From assembly GCA_945900695.1 (NCBI GenBank), contig CAMDJU010000050.1, forward strand, positions 1 to 13,076: a DNA stretch of 13,076 bases, written 5' to 3'. This DNA is from Bordetella parapertussis. GTDB taxonomy: Bacteria; Pseudomonadota; Gammaproteobacteria; Burkholderiales; Burkholderiaceae_C. Shown piece after piece: positions 7,020 to 13,076 of this stretch. A program made the position numbers and the translations under genes. Each line of letters opens with the position of its first letter. Position 1 is the first letter of the stretch. A model generated the notes under the pieces. That model did no database searches, was not told the origin of the DNA, and saw only the letters and a program-made list of their open reading frames with translations.

Positions 7020-8184
7020 GCCTGATCCAACCCCGTAAGCGGTCTACACCCAAGCGCAAACGTTGCGGATCTTGGGATGCGAAACACCAGCGCAGCCAAC
7101 CCGCGGCTTCTGGGCCAAAGGCCTCACCTGGGGCCAGGCCCAAACCCGCCTCAGTGACCAAACGCTTGGCCGTGGCCAGTCCGTCATCGTGCCCGGGAAT
7201 GCGAAAAAAGGCGTACATGCCGCCCAAAGGAAGACTGACCTCCAAGCCAGGCACGGTCTGCAAACCGCCCACCAAGGTGTCTCGGCAAGTTTTCAAATGG
7301 GCCACCACCCGGGGCGTGATTTCTTGGCGGCGCTGCAGGGCGGCCAAGCCAGCGCGTTGGGTAAACACGCTGCAACACGAGGTGTTGAACTCAATCAGCT
7401 TGCCCATGGCATCGGTCATGTCAGGCGGCATGACCAACCAACCCAAACGCCAACCGGTCATCAAAAAGCTTTTGGAGAAACTGTGCGCCACCACCAGGCG
7501 GTCTTGGGGCTCGGCCACATCCAAAAAACTGGGGGCGCAACCATTGTCAGTGGGAGCGTAATAAAGGGCTTCATACACTTCATCGGCCAAGATCCATGTG
7601 CCCGTTTCGCGGCAGCGCTGCAAGATGGCCAATTGTTCGTGCCGGCTCAAGGTCCATCCGGTCGGGTTGTTGGGCGCGTTCAGGATCAGCAGGCGCGTTT
7701 TTGGCCCAATGGCGGCGATCAAAGCATCCAAGTCCAGTTGCCAACTGGCGTTAACAGCCCGCAATGACAAGGTGCGCAAATGGGCACCCATGATGCGGGG
7801 CTGGGCCACCAAATTGGGCCACACCGGCGTGATGGCCAGCACATCGTCACCCGGGTTGACCAAGGCCTGAACCGCCAACATCAAGGCATTCACCCCTCCG
7901 GCGGTGACGGCCACGCGCTCCACGGCGACGCCTTGCCCGTGGGGACCTGGGTGGTTCTGCCCCATGTGGTCGGCAATGGCTTGGCGCAAGGGCGGTAAGC
8001 CCAGGTTGTGGGCGTAGTAAGTTTCGCCTTGCTGCAAGGAATCAATGGCGGCTTGGCGCACAAAGTCAGGGGTGACTTCATCCCCCTCACCAAACCAAAA
8101 AGCCAGTACATCATCACGGCCCAATCCCGCGTTGGCCACTTCGCGGATTTTCGAGGCCTCTAAGTCCATGATGGCAGTGCGCAC
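7015..8184 (-). CDS. pyridoxal-phosphate aminotransferase, class I/II
   Basis: This 389-residue protein is a fold-type I PLP aminotransferase of the aspartate aminotransferase superfamily. Visible landmarks are YYAHNLGLPPLRQAI (about residues 56-70), the NNPTG cofactor segment at 172-176, DEVYE at 201-205 (Asp pairs with the PLP pyridine nitrogen) and the Schiff-base lysine K238 in HSFSKSFLMTGWRLGW. The substrate cannot be decided from sequence alone; an amino acid:2-oxoacid aminotransferase is the safe call. I prefer the GTG at 8184 (MRTAIMDLEASKIREVANAG) because AGGAG sits 8 bases before it. A GTG at 8208 would overlap the upstream gene and lacks an RBS, and the ATG at 8169 would drop conserved residues. 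It follows the binding-protein gene by 16 bases, suggesting one transcript. Confidence 0.92.
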   Translation of the reverse strand: MRTAIMDLEASKIREVANAGLGRDDVLAFWFGEGDEVTPDFVRQAAIDSLQQGETYYAHNLGLPPLRQAIADHMGQNHPGPHGQGVAVERVAVTAGGVNALMLAVQALVNPGDDVLAITPVWPNLVAQPRIMGAHLRTLSLRAVNASWQLDLDALIAAIGPKTRLLILNAPNNPTGWTLSRHEQLAILQRCRETGTWILADEVYEALYYAPTDNGCAPSFLDVAEPQDRLVVAHSFSKSFLMTGWRLGWLVMPPDMTDAMGKLIEFNTSCCSVFTQRAGLAALQRRQEITPRVVAHLKTCRDTLVGGLQTVPGLEVSLPLGGMYAFFRIPGHDDGLATAKRLVTEAGLGLAPGEAFGPEAAGWLRWCFASQDPQRLRLGVDRLRGWIRL

Positions 8185-8200
8185 GGGTCTCTCTCCTGGT

Positions 8201-9519
8201 TCAGCCACGGGGCTCGCTGCTGGGGTTCAAAGGTGGGCGGATCATTTGACAACGGCTGGGAAACTCGGCTTGCCGAGCGGTCAGAGTTTTGATCACCCTA
8301 AAACCATAACCCGAGCCCTCGCTGTCATGTTTGACGCCAGGCTGGCCCAGTTTGTCCATCAAACCCACGACCAAATTTTGCTGCAATTGGTGATCACTTT
8401 CACGCATTTGCGCTGAGTGCCCATAAAAGTTCAGTTGCCCCCGCTCCAACTGAAAGGCCACCGCCTGCGCTTCTGTGCTGCCCGCAGACTCTACCGCGCG
8501 GACCCACATTTCCATCATGATTTGCATGCGCATGTGCACATAGTCGTCTTGCGGCTGGGGGAAACGCTGCTTGAAGGCCGAATAAAAAGCCGCCGAATCG
8601 GGACCTGCCACATTGGGCATCCATTCGGCCACCGCAAACACCTTGCCCACACCCGCTTCACCCATGGCCTGAGGCGCGCCCAATGCATTGCCATAAAAAG
8701 TGAAGAAATATCCGCCATATCCTGCGTCTCGAGCGGCCTTGACCAACAAGCTCAGGTCTTGGCCCCAATTGCCAGTGATCACGGCTTGGGCGCCACTGGC
8801 CTTGATTTTTTGGACATACGGCATGAAATCTTTGACCCGACCCATGGCATGCAGTTCTTCGCCAACCACCTTGGGCGAGCGCTGCATTTGCGCCATCTGC
8901 CGCTTGGCTTCGCGCACAAAGGCTTGGCCAAAGCTGTAGTCTTGGGCGATCAAATAAACCCGTTCAATCAATGGGTCTGCCTGCATCACGTCCATCAAGG
9001 CCTTCATGCGCATGTCTGCGTGCGCGTCAAACCTGAAGTGCCAAAAATTGCAGCGCTCCTGGGTCAACGCAGGGTCCACCGCTGAGTAATTCAAAAACAG
9101 CACCTGCCGGCTGGGGTCGCGGTCATTGTGCTTTTGCGTCGCCTCCATCAAAGCGGCAGCAATCGCCGAGCTGTTGCCTTGCAAAATCACCCGGGCTCCC
9201 CCGTCGATGGCAGAGCGCAATGCCGCCAAGGCCTCTTCCACTTGGCCTTTGCTGTCGTAGCGTTCCAGGGCCAGAGGGCGGGACGCGGCGGGCAACTTGA
9301 CACCACCACGCTGGTTGACGCGCTCCACCGCCCAAGCCATATTGCGCCAAACGGCCTCCCCGGTGTTGGCAAGGGGCCACTGAAGGATTCGATCACCGCC
9401 ACTTTGATGGGCGCAGGCAAAGTTTGCTGGGCCTGAGCACCACAAACCACACCGAAAAAAAGACCCGCAAATAGCGCCCAGCGAGCCCATTTCAAGCCCC
9501 AGGTTGAAAAAAGATACAT
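8201..9519 (-). pseudogene. ABC transporter substrate-binding protein (branched-chain amino acid type), frameshifted
   Basis: This is a type I periplasmic ligand-binding protein (Peripla_BP_6, LivJ-like) broken by one missing base. From the ATG at 9519 the first 50 codons encode a signal peptide (about residues 1-30, cleavage after AQA) and the first strand, PIKVAVIESFSGPL. The homology then moves to another frame with NTGEAVWRNMAWAVERVNQR and runs to the stop at 8201, through NFWHFRFDAHADMRMKAL, RVYLIAQDYSFGQ and GNWGQDLSLLVKAARDAGYGG. Restoring one base near 9371-9378, beside a GGGG run, gives an intact 439-residue protein of normal family size. The downstream frame has no plausible start that keeps the signal peptide. 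No permease or ATPase genes are adjacent. It may be a true pseudogene or a homopolymer sequencing error. The reading frame extends upstream of 9519 only as antisense to the Hsp20 gene. Confidence 0.85.
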
Positions 9520-9530
9520 GCCCCAATACC

Positions 9531-9558
9531 CTTGAATGTCGACACCTTGGTCGCAACT
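9531..9558 (+). promoter_or_regulatory. possible heat-shock (sigma-32-like) promoter for the Hsp20 gene
   Basis: CTTGAA at 9531-9536 matches the sigma-32 -35 consensus exactly. After 14 bases comes TCGCAACT, only a partial match to the CCCCATNT -10 element. Transcription would start near 9565, about 45 bases before the Hsp20 ATG. The position suits a small heat-shock gene, but the weak -10 keeps this a suggestion. Confidence 0.28.
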
Positions 9559-9610
9559 GATGATGACTGCAGAAACAGCCGCGCAGTTTACCCCCCACCA
9601 GGAGAAAACC

Positions 9611-9979
9611 ATGTTCTTTACCCCCATCGCCCCTGCCGCTTACCGCACCAATGCCCGCCTGGGTCTGGAGCGTTTTTTGCAAGAGGTGGCACGCCCTCAG
9701 CACACCCCACCCACGCAATTTGAACAAGATGAACACCAATACCGCTTGAGCATGGACATGCCCGGCGTGTCGCGGGACCAGCTGGTGGTTCAAATCGAGG
9801 AGCAAATGGTTCAAATCAACACCACCGCAGAAGCCAAACGGGTTTACAAAGCACAGTTTGAATTGCCCATGCCCGTGGATGCTGCCAGCAGCAGCGCCAA
9901 ATTGGAAAACGGTGTTTTGAATTTGGTGCTGGTGAAAAAGCTGCCCCAAAGCAAAGCCCAGGCCTTGCCAGTTCAATGA
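9611..9979 (+). CDS. Hsp20/alpha-crystallin family small heat-shock protein
   Basis: This 122-residue protein looks like a small heat-shock protein, an ATP-independent holdase that keeps unfolding proteins soluble. The alpha-crystallin domain spans about residues 36-110: [30 protein letters not shown] at the start, FELPMPVD in the middle and [15 protein letters not shown], with the family's GVL signature, at the end. The final residues ALPVQ contain LPV, which fits the C-terminal [I/L/V]-x-[I/L/V] oligomerisation motif. The region between QIN (70) and YKAQFELP is very short, so the usual beta-6 loop used for partner-strand exchange seems reduced. The ATG at 9611 has AGGAG 6 bases upstream; the frame is open further upstream but without conservation. 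It is divergent from the binding-protein gene and overlaps the tail of tsaD by 7 bases. Confidence 0.88.
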   Translation: MFFTPIAPAAYRTNARLGLERFLQEVARPQHTPPTQFEQDEHQYRLSMDMPGVSRDQLVVQIEEQMVQINTTAEAKRVYKAQFELPMPVDAASSSAKLENGVLNLVLVKKLPQSKAQALPVQ

Positions 9980-11034
9980 CCGATTGACAGGTCCTGCAAA
10001 GGCCAACGGGGGCGCACATCAAACGCCCCGTCATGGTTCATGCGCAAGCCAGGCACAGCTTGGATGCGCATGGCCGCGGCCATGGCAATCATGGCGCCGT
10101 TGTCGGTGCACAAATGCAACTCTGGGTAGTGAACCCGCACGCCCTGTTGTTGGCACTGCGCATTGAGTTGCGCACGCAAAGCACTGTTGGCCCCCACGCC
10201 GCCAGCGACCACCAAGCGTTTCAGCCCGGTTTGAGTCAGTGCGCGCATCGACTTTTTCACCAACACCTCCACAATGGCCGCCTGCGTGCTGGCCGCCACA
10301 TCGGCCAATCGATCGGGCAAGGCTTGGCCCAAACGCTGTGTTTGTGTCAACACAGCCGTTTTCAGGCCTGCAAAAGAAAAATCCAAATTGCCACTGTGCA
10401 ACAAGGGCCTGGGTAAAGCAAAGGCCTTGGGATCCCCCTGCTCAGCCAAGCGGGCCAAGCCTGGCCCACCTGGGTATGGCAGTCCCAATAATTTGGCCGA
10501 TTTGTCAAAGGCCTCACCCGCAGCATCATCGATGGTTTCGCCCAACAAGGCGTAATCTCCCACCGCATTGACTTGCATGAGTTGGGTATGCCCGCCAGAG
10601 ACCAGCAATGCCACAAAAGGAAAAGTCGGCGGATCTTGGCTCAAAAAGGGCGACAGCAAATGCCCCTCCAAGTGATGCACGCCCAGCAAGGGCTTGCGCC
10701 ACGCAGCGGCCAAACCAGCGGCCACCCCCGCACCCACCAACAAAGCCCCGGCCAAGCCAGGACCGCGCGTGAACGCGACCACATCAATCGCAGCGGCAGC
10801 AACACCCGCTTGGTCTAAAACAGATTCGGTCAACGGAATCACCCGGCGAATATGGTCTCTGCTGGCCAACTCAGGCACCACCCCGCCATAAGCTTGGTGC
10901 ATTTCAATTTGAGAATGAAGGGCATGGGCCAGTAAAACAGGCCAATTGGGGACTTCGCCTGGGGAAGCATCCGCAGTTTTGACCAGGGCAACCCCTGTTT
11001 CATCGCAAGAAGATTCAATGCCCAGAACAATCAT
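9973..11034 (-). CDS. tsaD: tRNA N6-adenosine threonylcarbamoyltransferase TsaD
   Basis: This 353-residue protein (Kae1/YgjD family) transfers the threonylcarbamoyl group from TC-AMP to A37 of ANN-decoding tRNAs, working with TsaB and TsaE in the cytoplasm. It has the ASKHA fold. Landmarks are [13 protein letters not shown] at 5-17, VPELASRDH at 53-61, [14 protein letters not shown] at 88-101, the metal-binding H121 and H125 in [18 protein letters not shown], and the C-terminal [14 protein letters not shown]. Length is normal. I chose the ATG at 11034 (MIVLGIESS), the conserved family N terminus; the in-frame TTG at 11070 adds 12 non-conserved residues. Only a weak TGAG lies upstream. It is divergent from ybiB (38 bases apart) and ends tail-to-tail with Hsp20. 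Confidence 0.97.
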   Translation of the reverse strand: MIVLGIESSCDETGVALVKTADASPGEVPNWPVLLAHALHSQIEMHQAYGGVVPELASRDHIRRVIPLTESVLDQAGVAAAAIDVVAFTRGPGLAGALLVGAGVAAGLAAAWRKPLLGVHHLEGHLLSPFLSQDPPTFPFVALLVSGGHTQLMQVNAVGDYALLGETIDDAAGEAFDKSAKLLGLPYPGGPGLARLAEQGDPKAFALPRPLLHSGNLDFSFAGLKTAVLTQTQRLGQALPDRLADVAASTQAAIVEVLVKKSMRALTQTGLKRLVVAGGVGANSALRAQLNAQCQQQGVRVHYPELHLCTDNGAMIAMAAAMRIQAVPGLRMNHDGAFDVRPRWPLQDLSIGH

Positions 11035-11072
11035 AGACTCAGTGTAGCCCTGGCTTGCGAGACAATCCAAGC

Positions 11073-12011
11073 ATGGGCATCAGTGCATACATCAAAGAAA
11101 TTGGCCGGGGCAAGGATGGCGCGCGATCGCTCAACCGTGAGCAAGCCGCCGACTTGATGGGGCAATTGCTCGATGGCCAAGTCAGCGACTTGGAAATTGG
11201 CGCCTTTTGCTTGGCCATGCGCATCAAAGGTGAAACCCCACAAGAGATGGCCGGTTTTATCGATGCGGCACAACACAGGCTGCATCACTTTGAAAGCCCA
11301 GCCACCACACCCACCGTGGTCATTTCAAGCTACAACGGTTCGCGCAAGCTGCCCCTGCTCACCCCCTTGTTGGCTGGGCTGATGGCACGTGAAGGGTTTG
11401 CGGTGTTGGTCCATGGCAGCACCACCGAAGGCGCGCGGGTCACCAGTGAACAGGTTTTTAGCGCCATGGGCACAGCCCCCACACAACGCCCCGCCCGCCT
11501 AGAACCTGGCCGAGTGGTTTATGCCCCCACAGCGGTGTTGTCTGCAGCACTGCAAAGTTTGCTGGATGTGCGCCGCGTGGTGGGCCTGCGCAACCCCGCC
11601 CACAGCCTGGTGAAAATGCTCAATCCAATCCATGGCAGCGCGCTCTTGGTGTGCAGCCACACCCACCCAGAATATGCGCTGTCCATGACCCAAACCCTCA
11701 GCTTGATTCAGGCCAATGCCTTGCTGCTGCGCGGTACCGAAGGCGAGCCCGTGGCCGATCCGCGGCGCACCCCCGCCATGACGGGCTTTTTAGATGGACA
11801 TGCCTCGCTCATGTGCGAGCAACAGGCCGGCAGCTTGACCGACATGCCCACCCTGCCCCAAGACAACAGCGCCCAGGCCACTGCAGCGTATATCCACAGC
11901 GTGCTGAATGGTCAAAGTCCGATCCCGTCGCCGCTCGCCCAGCAGGTGTCGGTGCTTTGCCGCTTGGCCGAGCAAATGGGCAACCCACCCCAAGCGCCAC
12001 ACATGCCATGA
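11073..12011 (+). CDS. ybiB: YbiB-type DNA/RNA-binding protein (TrpD2 family)
   Basis: This 312-residue protein belongs to the YbiB/TrpD2 family, which has the fold of anthranilate phosphoribosyltransferase (TrpD) but acts as a nucleic-acid-binding protein in E. coli. The N-terminal helical GT3 domain (about residues 1-75) contains [20 protein letters not shown] and [20 protein letters not shown]. The larger domain has [20 protein letters not shown] and [19 protein letters not shown] where TrpD would have its phosphoribosyl-diphosphate site. The Gly-rich catalytic motif of true TrpD is altered, supporting a non-enzymatic role. I chose the ATG at 11073 ([11 protein letters not shown]) over the TTG at 11055, since family members start here. 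Its TGA overlaps the cobA ATG (ATGA), so the two are probably translationally coupled. Confidence 0.92.
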   Translation: MGISAYIKEIGRGKDGARSLNREQAADLMGQLLDGQVSDLEIGAFCLAMRIKGETPQEMAGFIDAAQHRLHHFESPATTPTVVISSYNGSRKLPLLTPLLAGLMAREGFAVLVHGSTTEGARVTSEQVFSAMGTAPTQRPARLEPGRVVYAPTAVLSAALQSLLDVRRVVGLRNPAHSLVKMLNPIHGSALLVCSHTHPEYALSMTQTLSLIQANALLLRGTEGEPVADPRRTPAMTGFLDGHASLMCEQQAGSLTDMPTLPQDNSAQATAAYIHSVLNGQSPIPSPLAQQVSVLCRLAEQMGNPPQAPHMP

Positions 12012-12802
12012 GCACGCCCACAACCCACCCCCAAGTGAGCTTGGTCGGGGCCGGCCCCGGCGACCCCGATTTGCTGACCCTCAAGGCATTGAAAGCCTTG
12101 CAATCGGCCAGCGTCGTCTTGGTGGACGATTTGGTGAGCGACGCCATCCTGGCCTTGGCCAATCCAGCGGCACGGGTGATTCGCGTTGGCAAGCGGGGCG
12201 GTTGCCGCTCCACTCCCCAAACGTTCATCCACAAGCTCATGATTCAAGCCGCGTTGGACGGCGAAAACGTCGTGCGCCTCAAAGGGGGTGACCCGCTGAT
12301 CTTTGGCCGTGGCGGGGAAGAGGTTGATCACCTGCGCGCGGCGGGCATTGATGTGGACATCATCAATGGAATCACATCGGCCTTGGCTGGCATGGCTTCC
12401 ATCCAAACAGCCCTGACCCACCGCGACCATGCCCAAGGGGTGGTGTTTATCACCGGGCACCGCCAAAAAGAAGGGCAAACCACCCACTGGGCTGAGCTGG
12501 CCCGAACAGCACACCAAGCCCAGTTGACCTTGGTGATTTACATGGGCCTGTCCCAGGTGGCGCACATCCAATCGCAACTGCTGCTGGGCTTACCAGCCCA
12601 AACCCCTGTGGCATTGCTGCAAGACATCAGTTTGCCCCAGCAACGCCAAGCGCTCACCCAACTGGGAGATTTGGTCCGATGTGTGATGGACAACGGCTTT
12701 GTCAGCCCTACTGTGATGGTGGTGGGCCAAGTCGTGGCGGGCATGCAAGCCTTGGGGTTGAGCGAGGACGTGGCCCCCACAGCGCTGAAAACTCAGCCCT
12801 GA
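12008..12802 (+). CDS. cobA: uroporphyrinogen-III C-methyltransferase (SUMT)
   Basis: This 264-residue SAM-dependent enzyme methylates uroporphyrinogen III at C2 and C7 to give precorrin-2, the branch point to siroheme and cobalamin. Visible motifs are the N-terminal [12 protein letters not shown] (13-24), RVGKRGG (59-65), the SAM-binding [18 protein letters not shown] (88-105), NGITSALAG (120-128) and [10 protein letters not shown] (135-144). Length fits a stand-alone SUMT; the CysG dehydrogenase/chelatase part is absent. The ATG overlaps the ybiB stop by the ATGA arrangement. No siroheme-dependent reductase gene lies in the window. An alternative name is the SUMT module of CysG (cysG/sumT); I use cobA for the single-domain form. 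Confidence 0.95.
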   Translation: MSTPTTHPQVSLVGAGPGDPDLLTLKALKALQSASVVLVDDLVSDAILALANPAARVIRVGKRGGCRSTPQTFIHKLMIQAALDGENVVRLKGGDPLIFGRGGEEVDHLRAAGIDVDIINGITSALAGMASIQTALTHRDHAQGVVFITGHRQKEGQTTHWAELARTAHQAQLTLVIYMGLSQVAHIQSQLLLGLPAQTPVALLQDISLPQQRQALTQLGDLVRCVMDNGFVSPTVMVVGQVVAGMQALGLSEDVAPTALKTQP

Positions 12803-12898
12803 ACCAAGCCTGTCCAGGGCGCAAACCCGCTCCCATCTCAGGCGGCCTCACCCGCATGCGAAAATCACCGCATTCAAACCTCAGACGGACACCCACAC

Positions 12899-13076
12899 AT
12901 GGAAGCAGAACGCATCAACCAAATTGACCATCAGTTGCAAGACCTCAGCGCTCGCACCGTCGAGTTGCGGAGGTATCTTTGACTACGATGCCAAATTTGA
13001 GCGCCTGAGAACCGTCAACGCCTCGCTGGAAGACCCCAGCGTTTGGAACGAACCCAAAAAAGCCCAAGAGTTGGGC
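12899..13076 (+). CDS. prfB: peptide chain release factor 2 (RF2), start of gene with programmed +1 frameshift, partial
   Basis: This is the beginning of prfB, encoding RF2, which releases finished proteins at UGA and UAA. The first frame runs 27 codons from the ATG at 12899 ([20 protein letters not shown]) to CTT and then an in-frame TGA at 12980-12982. Slipping +1 at CTT reads GAC TAC GAT and continues as [20 protein letters not shown] to the window end, 32 codons, matching the RF2 N-terminal domain. The catalytic GGQ and the SPF region lie beyond the right edge. The gene starts 96 bases after cobA. A weak -10-like sequence, TGCGAAAAT at 12857-12865, may be its promoter; I see no good -35 or strong RBS. 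Confidence 0.96.
12969..12983 (+). promoter_or_regulatory. prfB programmed +1 frameshift signal
   Basis: GGAGG, then TAT, then CTT TGA C: an internal shine-dalgarno-like GGAGG (12969-12973) three bases before the slippery CTT codon, an in-frame TGA stop and a following C that weakens termination. This is the conserved RF2 autoregulatory site: when RF2 is scarce the ribosome pauses at TGA and slips +1, making more RF2. All elements are visible directly; the mechanism is known from E. coli. Confidence 0.97.

Noticed and set aside
9520-10006. Upstream extension of the substrate-binding protein reading frame
   Set aside because: These codons are antisense to the Hsp20 gene and lack a signal peptide; the true start, with signal peptide, is the ATG at 9519 in the other frame.
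12796-12820. GCCCTG/CAGGGC inverted repeat at the end of cobA as a terminator
   Set aside because: Only six pairs around a 13-base loop, overlapping the stop codon and without a T-run; not convincing.
1-13076. Mobile element, CRISPR array, toxin-antitoxin or defence system
   Set aside because: I looked for transposase-like proteins, regularly spaced repeats, paired small genes and nuclease or helicase motifs, and found none; nearly all the DNA is accounted for by housekeeping genes.

Overview
The window reads as ordinary core chromosome of a betaproteobacterium. Protein similarity and gene order (rpsO-pnp-tpiA-secG-tRNA-Leu-nuo) suggest a member of the Burkholderiales, probably Comamonadaceae (Limnohabitans/Rhodoferax-like). 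That placement is recalled knowledge and inference, not a search result. The DNA is mostly GC-rich and densely coding, apart from one short, very AT-rich stretch near 2741-2790.

Region 1 (1-1980, minus): the start of the complex I operon, nuoA-nuoB-nuoC-nuoD, tightly packed, with nuoD running off the left edge. A leader of about 290 bases upstream of nuoA holds a candidate extended -10 promoter and a repeat arrangement that could form alternative hairpins. Region 2 (2214-2963, minus): a small bactofilin gene lies between nuoA and a tRNA-Leu(GAG) gene. The tRNA is followed by a strong intrinsic terminator, so the bactofilin and nuo units probably have their own promoters. Region 3 (3054-4243, minus): secG and tpiA. 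Region 4 (4276-7019, minus): pnp and rpsO, separated by a 212-base interval with strong hairpins; the rpsO -10 box overlaps the stop codon of the next gene upstream. Region 5 (7015-9519, minus): a class I/II aminotransferase preceded by a periplasmic ligand-binding protein gene of the branched-chain amino acid ABC transporter type. That gene carries a one-base frameshift near codon 50. Region 6 (9611-9979, plus): a short Hsp20-family chaperone gene, divergent from the binding protein and convergent with tsaD. Region 7 (9973-11034, minus): tsaD, for tRNA t6A synthesis. Region 8 (11073-13076, plus): ybiB and cobA with an ATGA overlap, then the start of prfB with the classic programmed +1 frameshift site.

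Functionally the window covers respiration (nuo), glycolysis (tpiA), protein export (secG), translation (tRNA-Leu, rpsO, tsaD, prfB), RNA decay (pnp), tetrapyrrole methylation (cobA), nucleic-acid binding (ybiB), stress response (Hsp20) and small-molecule metabolism or uptake. I found no CRISPR array, insertion sequence, prophage or defence system, and nothing that clearly amounts to a new biological system. The observations most worth checking are the frameshifted binding protein, the bactofilin placed upstream of nuo, the structured nuoA and pnp leaders, the compact Hsp20 and the prfB recoding site.
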